The notes under the pieces are model-generated. The model had not been told where the DNA came from and made no database searches. It was given only the letters and a program-made list of their open reading frames with translations. DNA of 64,000 bases from Puccinellia tenuiflora. Lineage: Eukaryota > Streptophyta > Magnoliopsida > Poales > Poaceae. Numbering within the stretch: position 1 is the first letter of the stretch; every line of letters starts with the position of its first letter. The stretch is taken from the NCBI GenBank assembly GCA_012064385.1, contig QRDG01000137.1, forward strand, positions 1,761,929 to 1,825,928, given 5' to 3'. This document shows positions 12,130 through 24,184 of the stretch, piece by piece. Position numbers and translations under genes: made by a program.

Positions 12130-12984
12130 GATAATCAACAAACTCGTATTCCCCGTCGGAAAATCCCATCGATGGGGTCCCGTCGTTTTCGGCCGCCCCA
12201 GCGCAAAATTTCCAAGCCCGCATGGGCGCCGAGAGCGACCGAGCGATCACCCCGGCCGTCGCGCTCCTGGCCACTGTTCCGGCAGCGGGAGGCCGCGTTC
12301 GCGCTGTTGGGCAAGGGGAAGGCGACGCGAAAACGAGCGTGAGTCGTTGACGAGTGAGGCCCACGATCGACCGCGGTGTTTCCGGCCATTTTTGGGACGG
12401 GAGAAGAAGTGTCTGTGGCGTGCCGATATCGGCACCATATATCCAGGTTCGTGCGTCAGGAACCACTACTCCATTTTCAACTTGGTTGTCATGGGCAAGT
12501 TGCATTGTGAGCTACTACATATCTACGGTGAACACTCTCTTATCTGACTGTAGGAAAACGCTGGACGGTTGGAGCACTGGATCGTCATCTACTGTCCAAC
12601 GGTTCATTATATATCTCTCATGTGCTATACTAGGGCTTAGCTAGCTAGCGTCATGGTCCTGGGCACTCGTGCTGAGAAGATGGCCAATGAGCACATTAAA
12701 AGATCGGATGCCGTGTGTCTCCTGCATATGGACAGTGGGAAGCAACAAACAATCCAACCGTCCATTTAATTGATGATGGTGAGTTAATTTCCTCGTGCTC
12801 GCCGTCTTATTGGAGGCACCCCACGTGGCTGGGTTCCGCCTCCTTCCGCCATTCGACCGCGCGCGTCGACAAAAGTAGCTAGGAACTTGGAAAAAGAATC
12901 TGTTCTCGTGAAGAAAATCGAAAGATAGGAGAAGAAAAGTGTGACCGGATTAAGTGTGATTATTTTTCGTTTCACATGCATATA

Positions 12985-13130
12985 CTCCCTTCGTTCTTAA
13001 ATACAAGATTTAAATCCCTCACATATTGATTAGGTGTGGATCTAAATGAGTAAACATATAAACTAATACATGTAGACATATGTGATTGTGGACAAAAGCA
13101 AAAACATCTTATATTTCATAATGGAGGGAG
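12985..13130. mobile_element. Stowaway (Tc1/mariner) MITE
   Basis: 146-bp element with ends CTCCCTTCGTTC and GGAGGGAG and inner ends AAATACAAG / CTTATATTT. It is flanked by TA on each side (12983-12984 and 13131-13132). It is non-autonomous and has no ORF. Confidence 0.8.
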
Positions 13131-13382
13131 TATATGGCTCTATAAGGTATTTTAGAAATACGTTCTACAACAACAGACAAACATATTTCAGACCGATCAA
13201 ATTAATTTAAAACACTACACCAAGAAGACAAAGATAAAAAAAAATCTTGAGAACATTTCGCATTCCGAGTCCTTACTCGACTGTTCCACCCGAAGATGAA
13301 GGGATTCTGCCCGTGAGATTGCTCAGTGTCGATCGAGAGTGCACTCAAAAGTGTGTTCACTCCGTGGAAACCACAAATACAC

Positions 13383-13790
13383 AAATGGAGGGCGAGGTCC
13401 ATCGAACCTTTTATTTTGAAAAATTCGAAAATCATATTTTGTAATTTCAAAAAAAATCGTAAATTAATTTTCTGGATGTAGACAATGATGCATTCTACCA
13501 ACAAGCAAAATCGCAACCCAAAATAGTTCATATTCTAGGCTACACAAAACTAAAAAAAAAATATAACATATTTGGAAGAGTTGAATTTTTTGCACAGTTC
13601 ACTACTTTCAAATGTCAGATTTTGAAACTTTTATGCACCCCAAAATATAATATTTCTACTTGAGATTTTACACGATGGTAGTATATAACATTGTCTACAT
13701 CCGTGAGTTTTTCCAGATTGTTTTAAAACTTCAAAAATATGATTTTTAGTTTAAAAATTTAAAGGGCTCCCTAGAGTTCAGCCTCCATTT
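13383..13790. mobile_element. Fold-back / inverted-repeat element
   Basis: The left arm (about 13383-13500) reappears inverted at about 13675-13790. Outer ends are AAATGGAGG and CCTCCATTT, and both arms share AAAATCATATTTT and GGATGTAGACAATG. Arms are about 110 bases and imperfect. No target duplication is obvious. Confidence 0.55.
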
Positions 13791-14510
13791 TTCCGCACTA
13801 TAACACTCTCCCGTCCCCAAAAGTAGGTCATAATTGTATCATGTTTTAAAACAAGATTTTAACTAGCAATTGCATTTAAAATATGCCATTTTTTATATAC
13901 AAAATTAATTTTCAATTATTTTCAATAAGAATCTAATATCATTTGTTTGATGTCATACAAATTACATGTTGATTTAGTAATTGTTGGTAGGCCGGGGTTA
14001 TCCCCTTTTCAGAGAAAAAATAATAATTGTTTGTGAAAAGTCCTACAAACTGCATAAAAATGCCTTACAGAATCCGTATAAAACTGTCAATTCTGAAACT
14101 CATTGATCTTTTGAGACAACGGACACTCAAGGACTCCTGCAGATACATCTTTGATACTTGCAGTCTGCTTCCGGAGCTACCAAACAAGGAACGAGATGGC
14201 TACTATTTTCTCAAGCAGAAAGGGGAAAGTAACTTGAAGAGTACTTTGCTAGCTAGTACTAGCTACTACTATTTGATAGTTACATATGTTGCAGCAAAAG
14301 CATAATCCCCACGGCTTTTGACACCAACCATGTGTTAGTGCATTTAGATTTTCATGTCGTGCAAGTTTTAGCCGATGATTGGGCCATTCCTTATGTCCTG
14401 TCATCTAACAGAATTTGCATGCCGTTGATTAACTGGAGTTTAAAATTGCTGAGTTTGCTCATTTTATACCGTGTCAATAATTCAGAGTTGAGATTCTGAT
14501 ACACAAGAAA

Positions 14511-15523
14511 ACAACTTGGATCCCCTTGGGCCTTGGATTCTCCTTGAGCTTTATAGTGACAATACCTACCATCTTGACAACTGACATCAATTTCACTCGT
14601 ACGGCTTGGCTGTTTCTTCATATGCGTTTGTGGACGTGCATTGTTGGCAATCATCGGCAGATCCGACAACCCTTGTGAGTTGTGAGTTACTATCATAGAA
14701 TGTCTTTGCATCGGTGAGGAAAGAGAAGACATATATCAATGAGGCCAAAATGTGAAATCATGAAATGAGTGAGTAAGCTGTATGGGCATTGCATGTGTGG
14801 TATCTGACCACGCATATCCACAAAATAATCTATCGATCTTCTCACAAGAAATTAGATAAAACCCAGAAGGGATGGATCATTTGAAGTGACTTTTTTGTCG
14901 ATGGCGCAAACATTTTGTGGAAAATAAGACAACGATTTTTCTTTCTATCAACCTGATAATTTATTTGCTTGGAAATTAGCTCGGATAATTTGGGTTTTTT
15001 TAAGAGATGCACGCAACCAAATTTATTAAGATACAGTTCCAAAGAACAAATAAAAATCTCAAGAAAAACAATAGAAAATATTTTACACCCTTATGGAACA
15101 ATAATGCTATTGTTAAGCTGTCAGCCATACTGGTTGAGAATACTGTTCTACCAGCTCGAAACTGTTGCACCTGAAGTCCATAAATGCCAACACCTCCACT
15201 TGGTGAAGACAAGACCGTGTACGGAGCCAACGGTTGGCCTTAAGTACGACATTGGGACAACAAGTCGGCGAGACAAGTGACGACACACCGATAACACCTG
15301 AGAAAGAATTGGGGAATTACTTTCGCTAGACTACTATTCGAATTGGCTTCCATTCTCAGCACGGCTCCTCAATCTTACCCGACACAAGCCATGGTGATAA
15401 CATCTTCGACTTGAAAACTCGATGGTTTCTGTCAAGATGGAGAACGAAGGTTGCAAATGAATGTGGAGTTGAAGCCTTTGATCAATTTGACCAGCACCAC
15501 TGGCTGAATCCAGCTGAGGGAAT
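14511..15523. other. Intergenic, nothing identified
   Basis: No supported coding region. Frames of 66 to 113 codons lack motifs. Confidence 0.3.
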
Positions 15524-15537
15524 AGAACCACATGACA

Positions 15538-16106
15538 TATATGGAAAACTTGGGCTCCACCTAAATGCAAGATCTTCGCTTGGCTTGTGCTACAAAATAG
15601 GATTTGGACTTCGGACCGCCTCCAACGGAGGGGTTGGCCGAATTGGCCGAATTGTGGGAATTGCCCACTTTGCAACCACGCCCAAGAAACCGCGAGCCAC
15701 CTCCTCTACAAATGTCGGTTCGCCTCACGCATATGGACGGCACTCTTAAATCCAATGGGCAAACGAGGCTAACATGAAGCTTTGGTGGGAAAAACTTACT
15801 TTCACAAGAGGACAACCGCCCAAGGCTTTGGCTTCTTTGACTATGCTCATCTCTTGGACAATTTGGAATGAAAGGAATGCTAGGGTCTTTCGTCACCACG
15901 CCACTCCCTCACACGTCATCATCGCCAACTTAAAAGAGGAGGCCAAGCTTTGGGTGAGGGCAGGAGCAAAACATTTGGGTAATGTAATACCGGGAGAGTA
16001 GGCTTTTGTGCAAGTCCTAGGGCATGTCCTAGGCATTAAAACTTAAAACCTCTAAAACTTCTTCTCCATTAATGAAAATGGCAAATCTTTTGCCTCGTTT
16101 CAAAAA
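15538..16106 (+). mobile_element. 5'-truncated LINE with poly(A) and 14-bp target duplication
   Basis: The insertion is bounded by AGAACCACATGACA at 15524-15537 and again at 16107-16120. It encodes the end of a LINE reverse transcriptase. First comes a zf-RVT segment with WAPPKCKIFAWLVLQNRIWT, then CPLCNHAQETASHLLYKC. After a one-base frame change between about 15740 and 15775 it continues LISWTIWNERNARVFRHH and stops at 15999-16001. The 3' UTR ends ATCTTTTGCCTCGTTTC plus a short A run. It is dead on arrival by truncation. Confidence 0.85.
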
Positions 16107-16120
16107 AGAACCACATGACA

Positions 16121-18574
16121 CAAGCATATGGGAACCGGAGTACGATATGCTTAGTATTATCCTGAGATAGAGAGAAGAGGGGGCATGCCGGTTGATGGCA
16201 TAAACTTGTCAGACGTCCAATTGCGACAACAAAAATCCTACAAAAAACTCGTACTTCAGCAACGCCCGACGTTTCCATAACAACTCCGCACATCCAAAGT
16301 GATGCTCCCTTGGAAGGTGATTCTATAGGTGACTTGGAAGAATGAGCCCCATAAGCTTCCAAGTGTCAAGGCCAAAATAATATCTCAAGAAAATAGTGAT
16401 GTCGAAGAACAAATAAAGAAATATGAACATAATAATTTAATACGGCAATTCAAACCGGATCTTGAGTTCATGAAAAGAAAGACATTTGATATGTCACAAA
16501 TTCTGAAAAAACTTTGATATGTACTATGCGAACATGTAAATTTGACGAGGAAAAGACATTTGTGGCCTATGTAAGAGAAAAAAATGGTGCTACTAAAATC
16601 AGCTTTTTACAACACTGATAGTTTTTTTTGTTTTTCTGGAGAACCACATTTTTATTTTCTCCATTACACTTTGCAAATATTTCAAGGACACAAACATGTA
16701 GTACAATGTGAAAATGGTCTTTTTTTTATTTGTTAATTTTTTTAGTTCAATGTTCATGTTGCATTTAATGGGCTATTATTCAAGATAGTTTTATTCTTTT
16801 TTCATTGTGCATATCAAATTTCAATTAAAATTCTACGACATAATAAATCTGGCATACGTCAATGTGGTCACAAAAACCAAAACTCAATACTAATGTAACA
16901 CCAATGGGTGATGTTATCGGTCAATGTGTATCGTGTGCACGGCCTTGTGGTGCACCACATGCTGAAAGCACGCGCTACAAGTTGCCAAGATAGTTTAAAC
17001 GTAATTGAGTACGTAACATCTGAAAAAAAAGAGCAAACATGTTTTGAGTAGTTCTTTATTCAAATTGGGCTATGATCTTCACCCATGCATTGAGTATGAC
17101 AATCCACCCATTGATGTACATTGTTCTCATGTTGCTACAAAAACAAGATTCTGCTTTTGTTGCGAATTTGGGTGTTTGTTTGAGTACTAGTGCACCAATT
17201 GCACCACAAGACACGGTGCATGGCCGCATGGGATAAGCCCTCGGTGATAGTAGAACTCTTGGCCACCAATCATTCCACACCCAATGTGTTTCTTGCAAGA
17301 TAAAGAATTAAAGACTGCTGCTACAAGGTTTCCTATCATGATAGGGCAATCTTTCACCTATCATGGTAGTGCAATCTTTCACCTATCATTTCACATCCCA
17401 TTTTTTCCCCTTTCTAGAGCTCCTTATCCCCTGCACTCCACAATGAGTCAGGGACACCTAAAAGGAGCAAAGAAACAAGCAAACGAGCCCATGCATATCA
17501 TGGCCTTTGAGACAAGTTTCCACAGGCTACCTTCCAAGCAAGCATCCAGCTGACACTACATAATATATTGTTTTCCACTAAAAAAATAATATATTATTTT
17601 TTCTTCTGGTATATAAAACCACAAAACTCTCAGACTTGGGCCTCATGTGGCGACAAAGTGTTAACCAGATGCAATATAAAATTAATATATACTTGTGATG
17701 GATAATTGGACCATAGGCTGTACTGTTTCTTCAGATCAAACCGGATCAGGGCCTGGAGAGAGGTGCGTGCACTTTGGACATATCTTGGTGCACTTTGGGA
17801 GATTCATATAATATTAATAAGCTAATGGTGCAAGTGCAAGTTTGCTCAGAGAATTTCTCTATGGGGTCAGGATTCAGGAATCGTGTGGTCTACACACAGT
17901 CTAGAGATTAAATACACACGGTTAGTCTAGGACTGCGTGAACAAGAGTTTAGTACTGTAGTATTATAATTAAATCGAGTGGTCGACGCGCGTACACAACG
18001 TCGATCATAGGACCTGTGGACGAGAATTTCACCGTGAACTGCTCAGCCCAATTTACAGTGGAAACCAAACTTGCAAAGCTACGTATAACAACACGACGTG
18101 TGGCAGACAGAGCTGCATGTCTTTGTTTTGTTCGCAATCACGAGTTCGTCATGCTAAGCTCGGTCCCAATCCGCCGTATGAACACGCGGCCGGATTTGTC
18201 AAGGAGAAGAGGAAACTAATCCTAGTCTGGTCCTACGGGCCGTCTAACGTGTAGGATATTAAAACCATAACCCTACGATAATGAAATTTATCCGTAAAAT
18301 AATGAAATCTAGATATTTAAGGCGTTGTTGTTCCAAATACATGGTTGACCTGCCAAGTTTTAAATTATTTGTTCTTTCATTTCGAAAAAATAGTATTAGT
18401 AACTATATATTATTTAGATATAATATAAAACATATTTTATTGTGTATTTAAAGATATTTACTTGACATCATAGATATTAGTGGTTTTTCCTATAAATTTG
18501 ATCAATTTTTACCTTGTTTATTTTTTACCAAAATGTATATGTCTTTTTCTAAGGAATGAGCTCACTACGAGAGC
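16121..18574. other. Intergenic, nothing identified
   Basis: AT-rich. A 62-codon plus-strand frame at 16329-16517 is rich in Lys/Glu but matches nothing I know. No transposon ends were resolved. Confidence 0.3.
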
Positions 18575-18865
18575 AGCATTTTGGCTCCCGGGTGTATATG
18601 CACTTTTTATTTAAATATATTTTAAATGTATTTTCAATTATCAAAAAATTAAAAAAAATCCGCACGTACATCTTCACATTCCGTGTATTCCAAAAGTAAG
18701 GATTTTCAAGAGACACTTTTCATCTTTTTTATATAGGCAAATAAATATCGATTTTTCACGAAGTATTCGCTAGATATAAACGTGAAATTTTTTTCTCGAA
18801 ATTTTTCGACATATCTTTTTTTTTTTTTTGTAAGGGAGCTCGTATGCACCCGGTAACATCTTTTT
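18575..18865. mobile_element. Possible fold-back MITE
   Basis: The left end TGGCTCCCGGGTGTATATGC and the right end, read inverted, TTACCGGGTGCATACGAGCT share most bases around an AT-rich core of about 250 bases. Arms are short and imperfect, and a target duplication was not resolved. Confidence 0.35.
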
Positions 18866-19662
18866 TAAAAATTTCTTCACACCTTTGGTGCAGCTCTAGC
18901 AGAAACTGCAATGCCCTCCAAGTGCCCAAGCCCCAACCAAACCAACGCCCTTCTCCCTCCAATAATTGCAGCACAAGGCTTCCATGCTGGTGTTAAAGGA
19001 TGAACATGGCACTGAGGGGTGAGAGGGCCCCTTCACCATTCATTGTTCCTGCTTTAGAATCCCTGTCAGGGTTTTGATGGAGATGAATGGCTTCTACTCC
19101 AGCAAACCACAAAGAGGAGATAAAGGAGGAAGAAGAAAAGAAAAACGATACACCACCTCCTCCTCCTCCTCCCCTGCCTACCACTATACCACACCACCAC
19201 CCCCACTAGCTAGCTACCTCCATGGCTGTCCCTGCTCCATCGCCCACACCTGCACTTGCCTCTGCGAGCAAGTACTGACTGCTCCCTCGGTATTTTTGTT
19301 GTGTTGCGTGCGCGCGCGCGTGTGTGTATGCCCTGCCCCTGCCCATTCCTCCACCTCTCTCTCTCTCATCCCTATCAGGATAAGCTGCCCTGCTCTGCGC
19401 TTGCTCCCTGCAGCTGATCTGGTGCACTCGCGCGCGCTCTTCTCCTGTTTGTGTGTGCGCGCGCTCTGATGGTGGTCACCGTGCAATGATTCTTGGTTGG
19501 TTGCTAGTGGCTGCTTGCCGCCCTCGTCGCGGCATATGCCTGTAGCGTGAGGGTGACCGGCCGGAGGAGGCGACAAACCGGCGAGCAGCGAGTGGCCTGA
19601 CGACCGCGAGGGACAGCTAGAGAAAGCTCTGTCGTTGGTCCTCTGTGGCTTGGCGAGCTTCC

Positions 19663-22600
19663 ATGGACTGGGATCTCAAGATGCCGGTTTCCTGGGACCT
19701 GGCCGAGCTGGAGCACGACGCGGTGCCCGCCATCGCCGCGCCCGGCCCCGCCCTGGTGGCCGCCTCGAGCATTGTGGCGGCTGCGGCGGCGCGCGGCCCG
19801 CCGAGCCGGCCGGAGTGCTCCGTCGACCTCAAGCTCGGCGGGCTGGGGGAGTTCGGCGCGATGAAGGAGCCGGCGGCGAGGCCACCGGTCGTGCCGGTGT
19901 CGACCGCGTCGGCCGCGGCGGTGGTGCCGTCCGCTAGCCCGCTGAAGCGGCCGCGGCCGCGCCCGGGCGCAGGCGGCGGAGGCGCGGGGCACTGCCCGTC
20001 GTGCGCGGTGGACGGCTGCAAGGCCGACCTGAGCCGGTGCCGCGACTACCACCGCCGGCACAAGGTCTGCGAGGCGCACTCCAAGACGCCCCTCGTCGTC
20101 GTCGCCGGCCGGGAGATGCGCTTCTGCCAGCAGTGCAGCAGGTACACAAACAAACATCGCCATGCAAAAATTCCGCAATTCCATCCTACCCACACATACT
20201 CAATTTAGCTCATTCGGCTTTCAAAGTTTCAAGTCTCCTAGTCGACGCCGCCTTCACCCACATCGGCTTGATTGCGATTTGCCGAAAGAAGAACAGGCTG
20301 ACTGGATGGCCTCAAGTCATTTCTTCTACTAGTACATCAATTTTCCTTTTCTACTGCTGATTATTCCCTTTGTTACAAGTGAATAGGCCAAACCGGTTCT
20401 TTCTTAGACCCTGGCTTTGCCTTTCCCTTGGCACAAATCACCTCTTTTCCCATTCCAAGCACACTGCCTGTAGAATCAGCAGAGGGTGACATGAGATGAG
20501 CATATATCTCACTCTCACTCTTGATTCAAGCTAGGATGCACAGCTTTACCTTTATCTGGCACTAACTTTTCAGTCTTTCCATATGGATGTACCCAAGCCT
20601 TTTCTTTACCCTGCTACCCTTAACTTTGGCAACCTGTATACCTGAATTATAACACTCCTCTTTTCCTACTTTTGTACTAGTAACTTTCTAACCCATAGGT
20701 GTGAATTATTACCAGTGAAAAGTGGCTCACGCACTCCATGTGCCAAAGATCAGGGGAGCAGTCTTTTTTTATGATTAGCATGCAACATGTTCAAATTTTT
20801 TTTTTGGATTGTCCCTTTTTTTCTCTTCCCATTGTTCTGATTTCAAGTTGAAGAGTGGACAAACATTTTTGTGTTGTTTTTGACATTGACAATGAAAATA
20901 CTTCTATTGTGGCAAATAAATGATATTTTGAAGCAAATAGAGAGTTGAGAAGTTAATCTGTCTAACCCATGGTTAACCATAGCTACTTTAGGATCAATCG
21001 GTTCTTTTACTCTAGGGGTGCATGCTCTGAATGGTAAGCCCCATGTGTTTGACATGATTGCCTTCCCTTGTTGAACTGGTAAACCAGATCCATACGAATT
21101 CTCTCACTTTTCTCGGGGATTCAGCAGCATTTGCTGTGTGGGACTATTCATTCTTAAAGATGTTGCTGAACACATGACCTGCCTTATTTATTTCTTGCCA
21201 GAAACTGGCCTACCACATCGTGTTACTAGCCTTGTTTTTTTCTTATGAGATGCTGGGACCATTAAAGCATGTGTTTGAAACGCCATTGCTAAATGCGCTC
21301 CACATGTTGCATTTTGGTGGAGCCCGTCTCTGTAGAATGTTTTACTGTCCATCAGCTAGCTGAATTCATACCCTCTGAGCAAATGTGGTGCCTGCAATCA
21401 CATGTTTTTACCGTGCGTTTTCTCGGGTTTATTCACAGTAGTACCGAGTTGAATCTTGTTAGGTTCGATTGAGTTGAACTTTTTTTAGTTTCAGTTGAGC
21501 TGAGAACTTCTCTTTTTCAGTGAGTCTGGTATTTTTGAGCTATGGTGAGCGCATAATTCTGCATCATTTATCCTTTAATTTTGAAACTGTAGAAAATATC
21601 CATCAAACATTTGTTCTAGTTTCTCTTAGAAATTTGATATTAAGTGGGGCGCATTTCCAATGATTGCTTACTCCTATAGTCCTATCACACACCCAGCGGA
21701 TCAAAATTTTGGATCACCATACTGCTTGGCAGACTTTATCAGTGTTCTAACAGGCTGGTGCCATACTGCCATACATGTACGTGTTGGTGGAACCTATACT
21801 GTGGTCCAAATGTCCATCAGGAGTTGCACTAATTTCTGCGCTTTACAGGCCCAGTATAGAACTTTATTCAGTGAAGTGGTTAACTGACGCATTGGGTTCT
21901 GAATGGTCCAGCTTGTGTACTATTTCCTCAGGGAATCTGTGTGCCATTTTAATATGGAGCAACTAAATATTTGGATCATTCTGTTTGGTTTAGTAGCATG
22001 TTAGTCCCATATAGCTTTTAATTAATTAATTAATTAATTAATTAATTAATTAATCATGTGCCTTAATTATATCAGACAAGTACATGGAGATCTATGGCGA
22101 TGGTCTTGAGTGGATAACCTACGTTGTTTCTCCTTGAATTTTATGCATGCCTTGAGCATAAAGGTTGTGCGCTTGCATTCAATTTCTCTCTGGTCCTGAT
22201 TGCCATACTTCATTTTTGACCTATTTGTCCATGATATGATGTCTTTGTAGCACTTGCCTGTACTATGAGAGTGACAAGCAAATTGTAGTTAATTTGTTTT
22301 TCTTGCATTAAGGTTATGTGAGGTTCTATATCCAACACCTTCAAATGTGTTACGAGTTTCTCTCTTCCTGCTAAAACAATTATATATGTTTATTGTGTCA
22401 TTGAAAGGGTCAGTATGTCATTAGGCATGCTACTGAATTACTGATCAGTACACATTCTTAAATCGGTAGCTCTTCCTTCATCAATGTTTGTATTGTAGCC
22501 TCTTTTCGCTTAACGTTTTATGTTTCTTACCATGAACTTTTGTTTCCTTAGGTTTCACTTACTTGCGGAGTTTGATGAGGCTAAGCGTAGTTGTAGAAAG

Positions 22601-23813
22601 CGCCTTGATGGGCACAACCGACGCCGCAGGAAGCCACAGGTAGATAGCATGAATTCTGGGAGCTTTATGACGACCCAACAAGGTATTTTTCTTGTCTAAC
22701 TACATTTTGTTAGCCTGTTGACTGCTACTTTGACATAGCTAAGATATACAGATTATATAGTAAACTCTCTTGTTAGAACCATAAATTTCTGTTACAAGTA
22801 GATTAATTAAAATGCAAACGCGCTGCCTTAGCGCTTTCTTCTTACCTGGGATATTGTCCTAAGCGATACTACGCTTAATATGTAGGACATATCGTCTTGC
22901 CTTAGATATGGATGCTGTTGAGTAACATGGTGTTTTATTCACTAGAATTTGTTTATGTTTGAAAATGAAATGGCAAGGGTACTATGCTTCTATAGCCACA
23001 TGAGCACAGTGAAACCTGAATATTCAGATCAACTGACTGATTGCACAATATTGCATTGTCAACGTTCTACATTCTGACAACTGAGTAGCAGTTCCTCGCT
23101 TGTTTCTTGACGGCCATTTAGGTTTGTTTTCAAATGCAGGGACAAGGTTCGCGTCGTTCCCTGCTCCAAGGCCGGAGCAAAGCTGGTCCGGGATCATCAA
23201 ATCCGAGGACGCCAACCCATACTACACCCACCAGGTTCTGAGCAACAACAGGCAGAATTTTGCGGGCTCCACGTCGTCGTACTCCAAGGAAGGCCGGCGC
23301 TTCCCCTTCCTCCACGACGGACACCAAATGAGTTTCAGCACAGGCCTCGAGATCCCCGTGTGCCAGCCTCTCCTGAAGGCCACCACCGTCTCCCCGCCGC
23401 CGCGGCCCGAAAGCAGCAGCAGCAACAAGATGTTCTCCGATGGACGGCTGACACACCACATGCTCGACTCCGACTGTGCTCTCTCTCTTCTGTCATCCCC
23501 GGCCAACTCCTCCATCGTCGACGTCAGCCAGATGGTCCGCCCGACCGAGCACGTCCCCTCCTCCCAGCACCTGGTCCCCAACCTGCAGTTCAGCAGCTCC
23601 TCCTGGTTCGCCTGCTCCCAGGCCTCCAGCGGCGTCTCCGCCGCCTCCGCCGCCGGGTTCGCCTTCCCGGGCATGGAGAGCGAGCAGCTCAACAACACCG
23701 CCCTGGTCCCGAGCTCGAACGACAACGAGATGAACTGCCACGGGATCTTCCACGTCGGGGCCGAGGGCTCCTCCGACGGCACGTCGCCGTCCCTCCAGTT
23801 CTCGTGGCAGTAG
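19663..23813 (+). CDS. SPL18: SBP-box transcription factor, SPL18-like, miR156 target
   Basis: Exons 19663-20141, 22552-22682 and 23140-23813 join in frame to 427 codons. The start MDWDLKMPVSWDLAELEH matches my memory of rice OsSPL18. The SBP DNA-binding domain covers about residues 111-189. Finger 1 ligands are C114, C119, C136 and H139; finger 2 ligands are C155, C158, H162 and C174. A bipartite basic nuclear signal lies at 171-187. The first intron splits the Arg160 codon inside the SBP domain, as in other SPL genes. A conserved ECSVDLKLGGLGEFG motif sits at 51-65. Exon 3 encodes a Ser-rich tail including ALSLLSS, the miR156-complementary segment. Such factors bind GTAC-core promoter sites in the nucleus and regulate inflorescence branching and grain traits in rice. 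No disabling change is seen. Intron 1 is 2.4 kb and carries an ATTA microsatellite. Confidence 0.93.
22018..22054. repeat. (ATTA)n microsatellite in SPL intron 1
   Basis: About nine uninterrupted ATTA units; likely length-polymorphic. Confidence 0.9.
23476..23495 (+). promoter_or_regulatory. miR156 recognition site in SPL coding exon
   Basis: Twenty bases encoding the CALSLLS segment (codons 316-322) and complementary, with at most one wobble-type difference, to the miR156 family as I remember it. It lies in exon 3, the usual place. It predicts cleavage of the mRNA in juvenile tissue. Confidence 0.9.
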
Positions 23814-24184
23814 CAGTCTTCAGTCAACATCCTGAAGAAGCTGTTCTTGGGTTCTTTTGTCAGTAGCTAGCTGTGCTCTTTTTTAGTGATCATCAGGTGT
23901 CCCCTTTCTTCAGTGTTTATTCTCTCTCTTTTTCATATTTCCTTGTCTAGATGACTTCATCCCTCAGCATCAAAGGAAGTGAATAACCTTTGCATGATTC
24001 AGAAGCAAATCTGTTTCAAATAGTTGTGAATTTGTCTGTCCTGAGTTCATCTCTTTAAATGCCTCTGTTGGGTGAGTGGCACGAGCCCATGACTGTGGAC
24101 ATTGGGGTGACTTTGGTACTGCGCTCTGTCGCAGTAGCCCATAAGGCCAGAATCGAGGCAGCCCATCTAGACCTGAAATGATGT

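Larger units (their letters stand above)
12130..14510 (+). repeat. Diverged direct duplication, copy 2 (interrupted by MITEs)
   Basis: Same block order as 3480-4850. The copy is longer because a Stowaway MITE (12985-13130) and an inverted-repeat element (13383-13790) lie inside it. The last shared block is AATTCAGAGTTGAGATTCTGAT near 14478, which corresponds to about 4818. Confidence 0.55.

Noticed and set aside
12038..12505. 155-codon minus-strand frame in duplication copy 2
   Set aside because: Not preserved in copy 1 and has no recognisable domain; judged a chance frame in GC-rich DNA.
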